Source of the DNA: Monilinia fructicola
Taxonomy: Eukaryota; Ascomycota; Leotiomycetes; Helotiales; Sclerotiniaceae
DNA length: 64,000 nt
Reading direction: 5' to 3'
Assembly: GCA_008692225.1 (NCBI GenBank)
Contig: VICG01000018.1
Coordinates: 186,001 to 250,000 of the forward strand
Made by a program: the position numbers and the translations under genes. A model generated the notes under the pieces. That model was given only the letters and a program-made list of their open reading frames with translations. It was not told where the DNA came from and did no database searches. This document shows positions 36,200-50,280 of this stretch, in pieces (the stretch's first letter is position 1; every line of letters starts with the position of its first letter).

Positions 36200-37760
36200 G
36201 GGTGGATATTAATTATAGCCCTTAAGGTATATTATATAAATTTAATTAGTATAATAAGTTGTTATATTATAATTCTCTTAATTATTAAAAGAATAATGAC
36301 CTGGGTTTATAAAATATACTAAAATATTATTAATCTTATATAGATAAGTTAAGACTTAGAATATATAGTAATATATAATAATATATACCTGAATAAAACT
36401 TCTGGATTTGATTATCTTTTTATTGTAATATATTTATATTCTATATTTAGAAGGTATTAAAGATCTTTTATACTTCTATACAAGGAATTTAATAATAAAG
36501 AATATAAAGAATATTTCGAAAGCTATAATTCAGGATTTTTAATAATAAATAATAGCTTTAATTTAGAGTAATATATAACAAAATTCAATGTTTATAAATT
36601 AAATATTATAATATAAACAATATTATACTTTATCTTATTAAGTTTTTTAAGTACTTAAATATATTACTTTAATAAAATAAATATATTCATTAAAAAGATC
36701 ATAATCCATTTTTGAAACCGAATTATTAAGAGATTTTAAAAATGAAAAGAAATATAAAATATAAAAATAAATAAATAAAAAACAAAGATTACCTCTTTTA
36801 ATAAATGTTATAATTTTTAGATTTTTGAATAGAGAACAAAGGTACTATAGAAAAATCTAAGAAAGTAATAGTATTAATAAATTACTTTTTTATACTTCTT
36901 TCATTAGCTAGTTTTAATAATATTAATAATTTTATTTTAGAATATAAACAATATTTATTAATTATAAAATCGAATTTAATTTTAGATAAAATAGATAGAG
37001 AAATTGCTATCTTTATTGTAAAAAAAGTGTTAAAGATATTAATTTAACAATTTGTATTTTTATTCAATAAATATATAAAGATAGAATAATATTTAACGTA
37101 ATTTCAAGGATGGATGATTATAATACTTTATAAATTAGCGAAAAATATAAACTAAATTATACCTAATTGTTTAATAGCCTTTTATTATATTATTAAGAAA
37201 GTTTTTAAAAAAATGATTGTTTAGAGACTTTTATACATAGTTAAGAGTAATAATATATTGTTTTAATATTAAACTAAAGCTAAATTGGATTGAGATATAT
37301 ATATAACCCTAAAGTTCATTATAGAATGAATATATATCCTTTAGAATTTCTTTTTAGTGTAAGTAATTATTCGTTTAAATTTGAATATAATTAAAGTATT
37401 AAATAATGCTTTTTATAAGTATTTTATTTATATCTCAATGTGAAAAAAAGTATTAATAGAAATAATATATCCTATTAAGCATTTTTATAGGATAAAATAA
37501 AGTACATTTAAATTAATAATTATATTAGTTTATTGATTTTTCTATATATTAGTATAGGTATACTATAAGGATTTCTATCAAATCTTATTTAATTTTCTTT
37601 ATTAGATCTTATTTTCTATTTCTTTTATAATAATAAATTAAATAAGATATACATTATAATATATCATTGTAAAAGTATTATAAGCTTTATAAATGATATT
37701 AATATTTTAGTTAAAAGAAAGATAATGGTAAAAATATAATCAATATATAAAGGAATATAT
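36200..37760 (+). pseudogene. LINE (Tad1-like) reverse transcriptase remnant
   Basis: A RIP-mutated plus-strand RT can be followed: NKTSGFDYL near 36393 (LINE RT family: PGPDGIP), a KLAKNIN to PNCLIAFYYIIKKVFKKMI stretch near 37135-37215 that matches the LINE signature KPGKPDYxxPxxYRPIALLxxxGKxxEKxI, a VYYKDFYQILFNFLYxILF stretch near 37560-37610 in the position of GIPQGSPLSPILF, and FINDINILV at 37686-37712 for F-x-DD-INIL, with the first catalytic Asp changed to Asn. No LTRs are associated. Assignment to the Tad1 clade is an inference from these motifs. Confidence 0.65.
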
Positions 37761-38018
37761 AAAAAATACTAAAAGTAAATTGAATGTTATAAAAATTTAG
37801 TTTATATTAAATAAATTTTAAATAATATATTTAAATAAAGATTAAAATAATAGAATTCTATAGTTGTTTTTTAATTTAATAATATAAGAATAGATTTCAA
37901 TGAAAATATTTAGATTTTAGGATTTTAAATAGATAATAAGTTAAAATAGCTGGAGTATATAAAGAAAATTGAAATAAAGTTATTTATTTAAATATTCCTT
38001 CTAATATATATTATAGTT
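37761..38018. other. Probable 3' continuation of the LINE remnant
   Basis: AT-rich sequence up to the family C element. No separate feature recognised. Confidence 0.35.
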
Positions 38019-38953
38019 TTGAATCGCCTACACTATTTCTCGCCACCCTCTTATTTAACCAGCATTTTATACTAAAAACGACTATTTAAACGTATCTATA
38101 ACTTTATAAAAGATAAATACATATTTTCTAAATTCTAATTAAAGCTTTTCTATATAATCATTAATAATTTTTCAAAATCTTGAATTTTATAATTATTATA
38201 AAGAGTAATATAGAATTATAGAAAATCAGAATTTTCGGTTTTGTATTTGTATAGAAATTATAAAAAAGTTTAAAACTGTAAAAAAATAATTATAACTCTT
38301 AAAAGAAAATAATCAAAAATATTTTTCAATCTCTTATCTTAAATAATATATAATGAATATATTGATGAATATTAAATGATATATAGTAAATATATTGAAT
38401 AATATTAAATAATATATTAAGTAATATATTAGGGTTAGGGTAAATCGAGAAATAGTAAATAAAGTATTTAAGATATATATAGTAATTTCAAGTTATTAAA
38501 TAAATTGAAATTAGAACTTCTTTATTTCAAATTTTATTTCTAAAATTTTAAAATCTATATTAAACATTCATTACAAATAATCATATATTATTAAAGTAAT
38601 AAATTAAATTGAAATTAGTTTTAAGATTCTTTAGATCTTCTTAAATTATGTTTAATTATTTTAATTAAGAGAATATAACTTTTTTTTCAAAGATTTTTAT
38701 TTTTTTTAGAAGTTTTATACAAATTAAGAATTAAAATTTTAACTTTTTATAATCTTTTATTACTTTTTATAAAAAAATCATAAGAATTTAAGATTTCCAG
38801 AACCTAATAATATTTTCATACAAAATCTTTAATTAAATTAGAAAAAAAAAACTTATTTTTAAAGAGTTATAAATACGTAAAAATAATCGTTTTTATCGTG
38901 AAATGTTGGCCAAATAGGGGGGGGGGCTGCGGAAAGTAGGTCGGGCAACCTAT
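38019..38953. mobile_element. Family C TIR element, copy 2
   Basis: The left arm GAATCGCCTACACTATTTCT, CGCCACCCTCTTATTTAACC is answered by the right arm GTTGGCCAAATAGGGGGG, AGTAGGTCGGGCAACCTATT. Inner arm sequences ACGACTATTTAAACGTATCT and ACGTAAAAATAATCGTTTTT also pair. The copy reads uninterrupted through the site where Gypsy element 1 broke another copy. No reading frame is present. Confidence 0.75.
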
Positions 38954-40288
38954 TAGAGGGAATAATAATTCAAGATACAATATTAATAAATAAAATAAAA
39001 ATAATACTAATTTTCATATATATATTAATTATTTCAATATTTTTCAAATACTATTCAAGATATACTTATTAATATATTAATATAATTATAAAAATAACAA
39101 AATAATCATATTCGAATAACATTTAGAGGATAAAAAGCAATTTTTATATAGATATTATATACAACAACCTTATACAAATTATCAAAATATTATTCGAATA
39201 AATTACATATAATAGTTTAATATAAGCATGAAATAAATAGTTTTTAAATATTAATGAAAAAGGTTTATTAAAGATTATATAAAAATATTTAAGAATATAA
39301 AAATATATTTAGAATAAGAATAAGAATAATAATAAAATAAATTAAGTTTAAAGATATACTTATAAAGATTAAAATCTTATAGATGAAAATGAATATATTA
39401 AATATAAAATATCGTTTATATAAAAGTATATTTTAATATCAAATACTTCAAATAATTTAATAAAAAAATAATTAAAAATAATAATCAGGAAAAGATATGG
39501 GAAATTTAACTAATTTATATCTATTATATCTAATTTTGAGATGTATAGCTTAAGGTTAAAAAAATAAAAATGATTTATAAAAAATTAAGTTAATAATAAT
39601 AAGTATCAAAAAAGAATACTTAAAAGAGATAATTTTTAATTTGATAATGGATACTAAGTATATAAGTGAATTATAATATTTATTAATAAAAGAATTAAAT
39701 TATAGGTTATGTATTATAGTATTAGTTAACCTTTATAAAATACAAAAAAACTTTTATAAAATGCTAAAATTATCGTTAATTATAGCTTGATAAAAAAGGG
39801 TTACATTTTCGAAATAATATTAATAAAATTAATGAAAATAAGTTTATTTTCATAATACAAATTTTTAATATATTTTAATAGAAATTAGATATAAGGTATA
39901 TTTATAAAAGAATATTTAGAGTAAATATATTAATTAATCATTACTTTTTTAATAACAATTATTATATATTATTTAAAAAAGAAATGTTAAAGATCTTATT
40001 ATTATTAATATTAATAACGTGATTTATAAGATTTTATTATTACGAATTTAATAGATTTTTTTATGAGAAAAAAAATGTTTATTTAAGTATAACAAAGATT
40101 CAAAAAAGAATTATAAATGAATTACAATAAACTCTTAAATTTCAATTTAATAAATTCGAATTATTTTTTTATTAATAATATTTTTTTTAAAATATACCCT
40201 TTAAAATTAATGCAATTATATTTAATATAATAATATAAAAGATATAATGAAAATCAAAAACTCTATTAGGTTAGATTATAAATTTATT
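38954..40288. other. Gene-free RIP-mutated AT-rich DNA
   Basis: No recognisable motif, RNA or element end was found between the family C element and the 5' LTR of Gypsy element 2. Confidence 0.45.
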
Positions 40289-40500
40289 TGTAACGATTAT
40301 CACTTCGGGGACGACGTTATGCCTAACATCAGCTTTTGCTATAACAGTAAGAACAGCAATAGCGGAGTAGTCGAAACGATAAAAGCTATAGAAAATAATC
40401 CAATTATAAATAAATAGTTTAATAAATTTAATAAAGATTAATTTTATTATAATTCTCATTTCTTATATTATTATAATATAAACAATAACCAATTTTAACA
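40289..40500 (+). repeat. 5' LTR of Gypsy element 2
   Basis: Much less mutated than its partner: it keeps CTTCGGGGACGACGTTATGC and AACAGCAATAGCGGAGTAG where the 3' LTR has TTTAGTAACAACATTATGCC and AATAGTAATAAAGTAGCTA. A TATAAATAAATA box is at 40405-40416. Confidence 0.88.
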
Positions 40501-40899
40501 AACAAATTATTTTATAAAATTATTTTAAGAGAAAAAGTGATTAAGTAAAATTGAGGAATTAATTTAATAATTTATAAAATATTAATCTTTAATAGTATTA
40601 AAACCTTTCGATATAATAATCTACAATAGATTTTCTTTTTACCTTTTTCTCTATTATTTTTAATAAATCCGGAATTTGTTATAAGAGTATAATAATTTTA
40701 AGTTTTTTTAAATATAGAATATTAATTTTATAAATATATTTCTTATTGATTATAAAATATTATTAAATGTATCTATAATATTAATAATAATAAGGAAAAT
40801 TATAAAGGTAATAATAATAAGATTAAAACGATAAAAAGAATAAGATCTAAAAGTGCTATATTATAATACTTTTTATAAAGCTGGATTATTAATGAACTA

Positions 40900-41420
40900 A
40901 TATTTAAAATAATAATTAATACTTTTAGAAAGAAATCAAAATTATAAATCAATTTATCAATGTTTGAATTAGTATTAGATGGATTAAAGAAGAAAGGAAA
41001 CTTCGATATAATATTAGATAAACAAGAAAAAAAAGCATTTAAAAATATTTTTTTATAAAGATAAACGAATATTTAAAGAACTTAAGCTGATAGCATTAAT
41101 TAAAGTATTGGATATAGAAGATATTAACATGACATTAACATTACTACAATAATTAGTAAGCCTAGTGTAAAACATTAAGGCAAATTCATAGCCCCTAAGG
41201 AGCTTTTCAATAAGCAGGAAAGGTACTACCGGCCGCAGATCAAGGAAGAGTAGCATAAGATTATGGAAAGGCCGAATAGAATAGATAATCATAATAATAA
41301 GAATGATATTAAGGATACTAGAATTGGGGATAAGATCAAAGATATTAATTCTAAGGAGATTTCAGATAATAATAATGATGATAATAATCATAAAGGCAGG
41401 TAATATATTAAGTTATAATA
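40900..41420 (+). pseudogene. gag end of Gypsy element 2, with a patch spared from RIP
   Basis: The stretch 41128-41403 reads on the plus strand as a continuous Lys/Asp/Asn/Glu-rich sequence (KPSVKH, GKFIAPKELFNKQERYYRPQ, then NRIDNHNNKNDIKD), interrupted only by two RIP-type stops. It keeps GC-rich words such as CTACCGGCCGCAGATCAAGG. The corresponding part of element 1 (22340-22480) is recognisably homologous but far more AT-rich. The minus-strand open frame here is only its shadow. Confidence 0.6.
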
Positions 41421-41449
41421 AAAACTATATTAAATATAAGAGGCAAATC

Positions 41450-44400
41450 CTTTTAGTAGAATTATACTTAAAATAATATTAATAAGAATATAAGATGTAA
41501 TCTGGAAGATAATAAAAATAACAAATATCTAGAATTGGAAATTAAGAAATATAATACAATACTAACTTTATTTAATATATTTAGAATAAACAATCATAAA
41601 AATAAATATTATAATAAATGGATTAGTTATTTTATAGTAGTAATAATATTCAAGCGATAATGTTTAAATTTATTAATATATACAAAATGTAATGAATAAT
41701 TTAATAATTATAATAAATTATTCAATTATATTTATATTAAATAAAATTATAAAAAGAATGATATAATAATAATATTATAAATATTAAAGAAAAAAAAAGT
41801 TGAATAAAGATATAATATATATTAATTAAATAATAAATATAGGTAAATTCTTTAAAGCAAGTTATAATTTCTATAATTAATATTCTATAATTATTAAAGT
41901 ATATTTTAATTTATTAAAAAAGAATATTATTAATATTTATTTAGATTCTAGATTATAAAAGATTATTATAAAGAAAAGTTAATTTCTAAATATATTTGAT
42001 AATGAAAAGGTATATATATAAACAAAATTAGTCAAGATGAAAAATGTTAAAAAAGAAATATTTAGTTTATAAAGTATATAAATATTGTTTTTATATTTTT
42101 CAGTAATGAAAATAATAAAGCAATTATAATATAATTTTGAAAAAAGTTTATTTAATTAAAAAATTGATGGTAAATATGATTATAAATAATAATATATTAA
42201 TACTTAAGGGAATTAATGTTTTTATTTTATAAAAAAACATTATTATTATAATTATCACGGATTTATAATAATATTCAATTATTATATAAATTATTTAGAA
42301 TATAAAGACAATATCAGAATAAAAGGTATTAATAAAAATATATTATAAAACGAAGAATATAAAAAGAGATCTATTATTTAAATTATATAAAATATTTTTA
42401 TTAATATATATTTAATATTATAATATTAATTCTTTTAATATATTATATATAATAATTTTAAAGATAAGATACATTTTATAATAAATATTATAATTAGATT
42501 ATTTATTAATTTTAATTTTTATAAAGTATATAAAATAATTTCAAATATCAAAGAAATAATCAATTCAATATCATAAAGGTTATTCTAAGTAATAATAATT
42601 ATAATAAATAAGCTATTTAATATAAAGAAAATAACATATAATATAGAAATAATAATATATAGAAATAATAATATAATAAGATAGTTTATAAAATTACTAA
42701 ATAGCTTCTAAAAGAATCTATAGAATAATTCTAGATTTATTTATTTCCTAAAATATAAATAGTTAATAAAGGTATATTTAGGCTAAAAAAAAGATTTAAA
42801 AAAAAAGTTAAAATCTATCTTTTAAGAATAAAGGATTATAAAATGATAATAAAAATATTTAAAAAATTAATATATAAAAGAAGATTAAAAAAACAAAATT
42901 TTAAATACCTTTAATTTTTCTAATATTTATAATATAAAGAATATTATTTAAAGGATTTAAAAAAGCCTAAATTATAATGAATATTTATAATTTAAATCCC
43001 AAAATAATACTAGATATATTTTATATTAATATAAAAGAATATCCTATAAATTATATAAACCTAAAAATACATTACTATAATAGATTATACTATATTTCTC
43101 TTTTGATAAAAAGTTTATTTTTAAATAATAAACTACTTTATCATGGTTATTTATATAAGATAATGTTTCTTTAACTATTTATTAATAAAGCTTAAAAACT
43201 TATCAGTATATATATAATAATAAATAAACCCAATTCTAGAAGATTTCAAAGAATTTGTTAAAGTATATATTAATAATATAATTATTATTAATAAAATGAT
43301 AAAAGAATAACTATAATATCTTAATTAGATTTTCTATTGTTTTATAGATTATAATATTATTATTGAAAAAGGAAAATATCTTATTAAATATTCTTTAATA
43401 ATTATTTTGAAATAAAGAATTAAGATATATGATTTATCTAATATTAAACAAAAATTATTAATCTTAAAGAAAATATTCTTTTGAGAAACTCTTAGGATTC
43501 AAAGTATTTCTTAAAGATTATTAATTTTTTTATAACATTTTTTAAAAAACTATATAAAGATTATAGATTTTTTGTAATAAAAGAGAAAAAATTGATTATT
43601 AAAAAATATATTATACAAAAGTAGAATAAAATATAATTTTATAATATGAAAAACGTTTAATATACTTTTTATAGTGGAAAAATTAAGATTAAGGCAATAT
43701 TATTGTAAAAATAGGTATTGTTATATAGAGATTTAATATACTTATTATTTATAGATTTTGATATATTGAAAATAAAGAATATTAAAATTATCTTATATTA
43801 TGAAAAAAAATAAGGTAATAATAATAATATTGAGTATAATAAATATTAAATTAATTTTAGTCTTATTGAAATAATTATAGAATATAGAGATAAATTATTA
43901 ACCTTTAGAATTGGAGATAATTATATTAATATAGAATTTATATAAGATAAGATGTATTATTTAATATAATAGAATATTATTAATTATAATATATATATAT
44001 TAATTATAATATATATTAATTGTAATATATATTAATTATAATATATATTAATTATAATATTTTAATAAATATCCCAAGGAAAACAGATATTATAACAATA
44101 ATTTTAATTAATGAATTAAATTTAAAGCTAATATTAATAATTAAGTTTATATTAATATTCAATCTTAATATTTGTTATAAAGTAAAAAAGGATAATATAA
44201 TTCCAGATATATTATTATACTTATTTATATAAAACAATAATAATATTAAGGATTATAACCTTAAAAAGCTTAAAGTATTATTTATAATATTTAATATAGA
44301 AGAATTTTTTTAATACAATTTTATAATATTTTTCTTAAAATAATAGATAAATTCTATAATAAATTATCAAAAGAATATAAATTAGAATTAATATAAATAA

Positions 44401-45880
44401 ATATATTAGTAATAATCCAAAAAAATTCTAGGAATAAACATAGTAATTTTATTATTTTAGCTTCAAAAAAGCTTTTTATATAAAATTAATAATAATAAAG
44501 ATTTCTTATAATTATAAGTTCTTATATATATATAAAAAATATCCCAGATATTATATAGAAATTATTGTTCAAAATATACAAAATTTATAGATTTAGTAAA
44601 TGAGAATTTCTGTATTTATAAGATATTAAATCTAATTTGGAAATATCTATAATATTATAGAAAATATTAGATATATTAAATAAAGAGATATAGATTATAG
44701 AATATTATAGAATTAATATCTCCCTTATTAATATTATTTTATATTATTATAATTAATTTTATATCAGTTTCTTTAATTATAAAAAAAAGGATTAAATCTA
44801 ATATTAATAGAAGTAAATAAATTTATCGAGAAAATATTACTTATTCTAGAAAAGAATATTTAATTAATTATACAATAGGGATTAATATTAGTTATAGAAA
44901 TATATAATTTTAATTAGGATTATTTTAAGATAATAATTAATAATGGAAACCCTAAGTTTTTATTAGAAATGTAAAAGGCAATTTTTAATGTATTAAATAT
45001 AATCTCATTATATTGTATAATATATTATATATAGATAGATAATTAATTAAATTATAGAAATTATATGGTATTTTTATTTGGATTCAATAGAGGATATTTA
45101 AGAATAAAAAAATATATTATTTATTATATAGTTTTATTTAAATAATTATTTTTAAATCCTTATTAGAAAATTTTTAAATAAGGCTATATATAATTTTATA
45201 CTTAATTATATAGTATAATTACTAAATATAACATAATAAATATTATTAATCTTTATTATATAAATAAAAATTAGAGATTATATTTTTTTATAATAATTAT
45301 AATAAAGTAGAAGTATAATAAGAACTATGTATCTATATTTGTTAAAGAAAATAATTTAATATTCTTATATTTATATAAAGAATAGTTTTTTTTAATTATA
45401 AATAATAAAACGCTAAAATAGTAATGTAAAAGATTTCTTTTAATAATACAATAAATGGGAAAATTAGCTTATAAGCTTAATATACCAAAATATTAGCAAA
45501 TCCATTTAATAATCTTAATAATTGATTTTAAACTAATATTCAGAAATAAAAATCTATATAAATAATCAGAACCAAAATATCTAGTTGTGATTATAATTAA
45601 AGGATATAAAGAATTCAAAATTAATAAAATTATGTGTAAATATATTATATTAATAAATGTTATATAGTATTTAATTAAATAAAAAGGATATGAATGAAAA
45701 TTTAATTAAGAATTATTTTATAAATATCTTAATTATTATAAAGAGTTAATTTCGGAATATGAAGAGAAGTAATAAAATAAATAAATTACAATAAAGATAA
45801 TGAAGATAATAATAACATAGTAAAATAAGAATAAAAACAATTATAAAAGCTGATTATTATAAATTTCCTTTAATAATAAT
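41450..45880 (+). pseudogene. pol of Gypsy element 2
   Basis: The RT catalytic motif appears as YINNIIIIN at 43266-43292 (YIDD family motif after G-to-A). It is followed by FIDYNIII and the LIIL, KKIFF order also present in element 1. Integrase shows IINNGNPKFLLEM near 44932-44970 (family: IISDRxPKFLSEM; here Arg has become Gly). A chromodomain-like VxYLIKxKGYE is near 45660-45700. Stops are RIP-type throughout; the frame corresponds to element 1 pol. Confidence 0.82.
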
Positions 45881-46199
45881 AATAGATTAAAAAACTAGTT
45901 TTAAAGGTACTATTCATAATCTTTTTTATTAAACTTTATTATAATTTTATTATTTATATTCAACTTTAATTTTTGAATATAAGAAAGACTTTATTTCTTT
46001 TATTAAACAATTCTTTATTTTAGTCTTTATAATTTGTTTTTGATATTATAACAATTAAAAATATTTTTTAGAATTAATAATTTATCTTTATTTATTAAGT
46101 AATATAAATAAACTTAAGATTATAAAGGAAAAATATTAAAAACTAAATATAGAAAGAAGATTTAAGCTTTTTTCCCTATAAATTCTAATTAAGATCAAT

Positions 46200-48430
46200 C
46201 TAAATAAAGATTTGAAAAATATAAATAAAAAGATAAATTCTTTATAAAAATATAATAATAAAATGGCGAAGATTGTTTCAGGAGAGAACTAATTTAATAT
46301 TAACATTTTCAATATTACTCTCTTTATTAGGGAATAGATAATCCTTTTTTTAAACTTATAATAATTCTATAATAAAATAAGAAAGAAGAAAAAAGTAATT
46401 AATAAAGATATAAAAAATAATAAAAGTAAAAAATTAAGTTTAAATACATTAAAAAAGAATATAAGAGATAAAAGGATATAAATACTTTATAAGTATAATA
46501 ATATATGGGATAATAACAATAATAATATAAATAATAATAATAATAATTATAAAATCAATATTAAGATAAATAATACTATAGAAAAAAATGGAGAAGGTAT
46601 ATAATATATTAATACTTAATGAAAAAAAAAGCAAATAAGATAAATCAAATATAGAGTATAATTAATTCAAAAGATTTTGATATTAAAGAAAATATAAACA
46701 AAAAATATAAAAATTATAATTTAATAATCAAAAATATAGTATTTAGTAAAATAATACATAATATAGAAGAATTATTTATTGAGAGAGTATTGAAGGAAAT
46801 GAAATAAACCTTAAGATATAATAATAATAATATAAAGATTAATTCAAATTTCTAAAAAATAGATTAAATTAATAAAAGATTAAATTAATAAGAAAATAGT
46901 AAAGATTATTCAAATAAAATTATTGATTAATAGTAAAGATTTCGATAATGTAATCAAATAGAAAAAATATAATCCATTGGTTTTATTATAAATTTGAAAT
47001 ATATCCCTCTATAATATCAAAAGAATAAATTAATTTTTAAATATATTTATTTTTAGAAATAAATATAATTTGTATTTTATTTGATATTTCTTAATTGAAT
47101 AATATACAGAATATTATCTAAGAATTTTTCATATAAATAGTAATATATATAGAAATATAATTGTATATAAAAATATAATAAGGTTATTAGAAAAAAAGAC
47201 TTTTATAATTATAATTAGAAAATAAACTTTAATAAAAGTTATTTTTTTATAAAGATCAAAGAGAGAATATAATAAACTTTATATTAAGGCTTTTATTTAA
47301 AATGATTAATATATTTATTATTATAGTAATCCCTTTTTACTATTAATAAATATAACACAAAGAGATATATAATAAATTAAAGTAAAGGAATAAGGTTGAA
47401 ATAATTGAAAAGAAAATAGTTTATAAATAATAAAGATAAATTAACAAGAGAAATGTATTAGAATAAGAATATATAATATAGGGATATAATAATTACATTG
47501 AAAGAGAAACAAAATAATTAAAACTATAATAATATTACAAAAATATTCTTAGTTTAATAAAAAATTAAAAGCTAATATAGATAAATAATAACTTAGTTTA
47601 AAAAAAATATAATACTCAAATAAATTATAATATTTGAATTATAAGTAATAATATATTAGATCTAGTATATTATAGGTTTATAATAATACAATATTATATC
47701 TTAATTAATAATATTATATTGGGAAAAATAATAAAGAATCGCGAAGAATAGAGATTAAAAAAAAGCAAAATCAAGGAATATAAAAAGAAAGTAGCTTAAA
47801 GGAAAGAAGAAGAGACAATATTAATAAAAAATATAATATAAAAAAAATATCATATTTTCATTTATAAATTTAAATATTAATAAAAGTAATAATAATATTA
47901 ATCAGATTATAAACAATAATTATAAGTTTATTATATATAGCAAATAAGGATAATAAAATAATTTCTAATATAATTATAAAGATAATAATAAAGCTAATTG
48001 TTTGAAAAAAGAATGCTAAAAGGTTATTAAAAAAAAGTCAATTAAAAGAATTAAAAATATAGAGAAGAATTATTTTAGATATTTACAGAATTTGATTAAA
48101 TTAAATTAAACAAAATGATTATAGTATAAATATATATTTTAATATAACTTTAAATTATAGAATAAGAGTTTATAGAATATTAGATAGAGGTACTCCTTAA
48201 TAAAGCAATTTTAATAAATAAAAATACAATAAAAGCTATTAGATATAATTAGATCTAAAATATTATTAGAATATATAACAAATATAAATAAAGATATAAA
48301 TGATATATAAAAATAGCAAAATAGTATATAATGAATAGATTTTATAATTATAATTACTTTTATTACAAATTTTGTAATTAAGCATATAATAGATTACATA
48401 GCATTAATACAATAAAAATACTATATCTCT
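46200..48430 (+). pseudogene. Extra frame after pol in Gypsy element 2
   Basis: Homologous at protein level to the extra frame of element 1. KDFDIKENI, then a stretch ending VLKEMKxTLRYNNNN (46670-46830), matches the LDFEGNI to ILKNIKxTLKYNNNN stretch of element 1. LLYIANKDNK near 47930-47960 matches LLYITNKNNK. Stops are mostly TAA. The sequence between is too decayed to follow. Function unknown. Confidence 0.55.
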
Positions 48431-48446
48431 TTGGGATAGGGATAGT

Positions 48447-48659
48447 TATAATAATTATTACTTTAGTAACAACATTATGCCTAATATCGACTTTTGCTAT
48501 AATAACAAGGATAATAGTAATAAAGTAGCTAAAATAATAAGAGTTATAAAAGGTAATCTAATTATATGTAGATAGCTTAGTAGACTTAATGAAGATTAGT
48601 TTTATTACGATTTTTATTTCTTATGTCATTATGGTACATTATTAATATCACTTTTTACA
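48447..48659 (+). repeat. 3' LTR of Gypsy element 2
   Basis: Strongly RIP-mutated partner of 40289-40500. The purine-rich GGGATAGGGATAG just upstream (48433-48445) is in the position of the polypurine tract used to prime plus-strand DNA synthesis. Confidence 0.85.
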
Positions 48660-50280
48660 ATTGTATACTCTAGAAATAATAATAAATGCGATAAAGTTCT
48701 AATTGTTATTAAAATTCTAATGATTTGTTTTATAAGGATTTATATATTTAAAATTAATATTGAAAATAGTTTATATTATTTTTATATAATTAAAAAAATT
48801 TAAAGAAATGAGTATATTAATTTATAAAAAGAATTATATATATTAAGATAAAAAGCCTTATTTTAAAAAACTTATATGTATTTACTATATTAATAAACGT
48901 ATTTTAAATCAAATTTTATAATAAAATTAGAAAACGATTATTAAAAATTTATAAAAAAAACAAAAGTAAGAAAGAAAAAAGATAAAAAATAAAAATCTAG
49001 AATATAAATAATATAAAAATGATTTCTCAAAAAAAGAAAAAGGAATAAAAGATGAATTTTTTTAAAAAAATGTAAATATCAAATATAATAAAAAGTTTTG
49101 ATTAATAATATATTCAATAGCTAAGGATATTTTTAATGACTTATAATCTTATATTATTAACTAAAAGTTATTAAATGAAATAAAAATATTAATATAAATG
49201 AATAGTAAAAATAATAAATGTATATAAATTATAAAACTATATCAAGAAGAAAATAATAAAAGATATATTAAATTAAATAATAAAATAGAAATTCTATGAA
49301 ATTAAATTATTTTTATTTTTATAATAATTATAAATTATAAATATAAAATATTAAGGATTTTTTATCTAGGCTACTTTGAGATTTTTTAAAGGATTATAGA
49401 TTGTTTATTTCATTCTCTTAAAATAACCATATGCTATATATAATAATAGATATATTTTGTAATCTATATAGCTTAGTTATAATTAGATTGGATTGATTAC
49501 AAATTTATTACAACTATATATAATTAATCTTAAAATATATTTAAAATATTAATATTATTTAAAGTATATATATTTATATATAAAAATAATATGTTTATTA
49601 AATATTATACTTATACTTTCTATTGTTTTAAAGATTATTATTTTTTATTTTACAACAAAAAGTATATTGTATACTATAAGGAAAACAATTATTTATAAGA
49701 ATGTATTATAGTATATATTATATAAAGATATACTTTTTTTTCCTTTTTAATATATAGGTATAATATAATTTTATATAAGGTATTCATATGTTCTTTAAAT
49801 AATCTTAAGTATCCTAATAATATTTTTCCATTTTTCAATATAAATAAAAGCATTATAAAAATTCTATTTTTAACCCTTTTAAATTATATAATAATAATAC
49901 TTTCTAAAACTATAATAAAAATATTAATAAAGCATTATTTACTTTCAAAATTTTTCTTTTCAAAATCTTTATATTTAGTAATAAAAACGAAATTATAAAT
50001 TATAATTACTTTATAATATTTATTGAAAATTCGAATATATTATTAAACATTTAAGTAAAGATTTATATAAGTATAATAAAAAACAATATCTCAAATATTA
50101 ATTCGAATAATCTAGGATTTATATTAATAAATTATAATATAATACTTTGAATTATTATATTAAAAGATTTTTTAAAAATAAAGTAAAATTAAAAAAGTTG
50201 TTAAATAATTATAAAAGAATATTGTTATTATTAAAGATAAAAAATCTTATATTCATTTTTGAAAATTATATATTTCTATT
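48660..50280. other. Gene-free RIP-mutated AT-rich DNA
   Basis: No gene, RNA or element end is recognisable between the 3' LTR of element 2 and the family C element at 50281. Confidence 0.45.

Larger units (their letters stand above)
40289..48659 (+). mobile_element. Complete, RIP-inactivated Ty3/Gypsy LTR retrotransposon (element 2, ~8.4 kb)
   Basis: LTRs of about 212 bp lie at 40289-40500 and 48447-48659, starting TGTAACGATTATCAC and ending TTTTAACA / TTTTTACA. The interior has the same order as element 1: gag, pol with RT and integrase, chromodomain, extra 3' frame. The LTRs differ from those of element 1, sharing mainly the TATA region, so it is a related but distinct subfamily. No matching 5-bp target duplication is evident. 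All frames are broken by RIP-type stops. Confidence 0.88.

Noticed and set aside
38430..38442. Two TTAGGG units (interstitial telomere repeat)
   Set aside because: Only two units within an AT-rich TIR element; expected by chance or mutation, with no longer array nearby.
40271..41292. Minus-strand frames at 40271-40459 and 41053-41292
   Set aside because: The first is antisense to the Gypsy LTR, the second antisense to the gag reading frame that shows the expected RIP-type stops on the plus strand.
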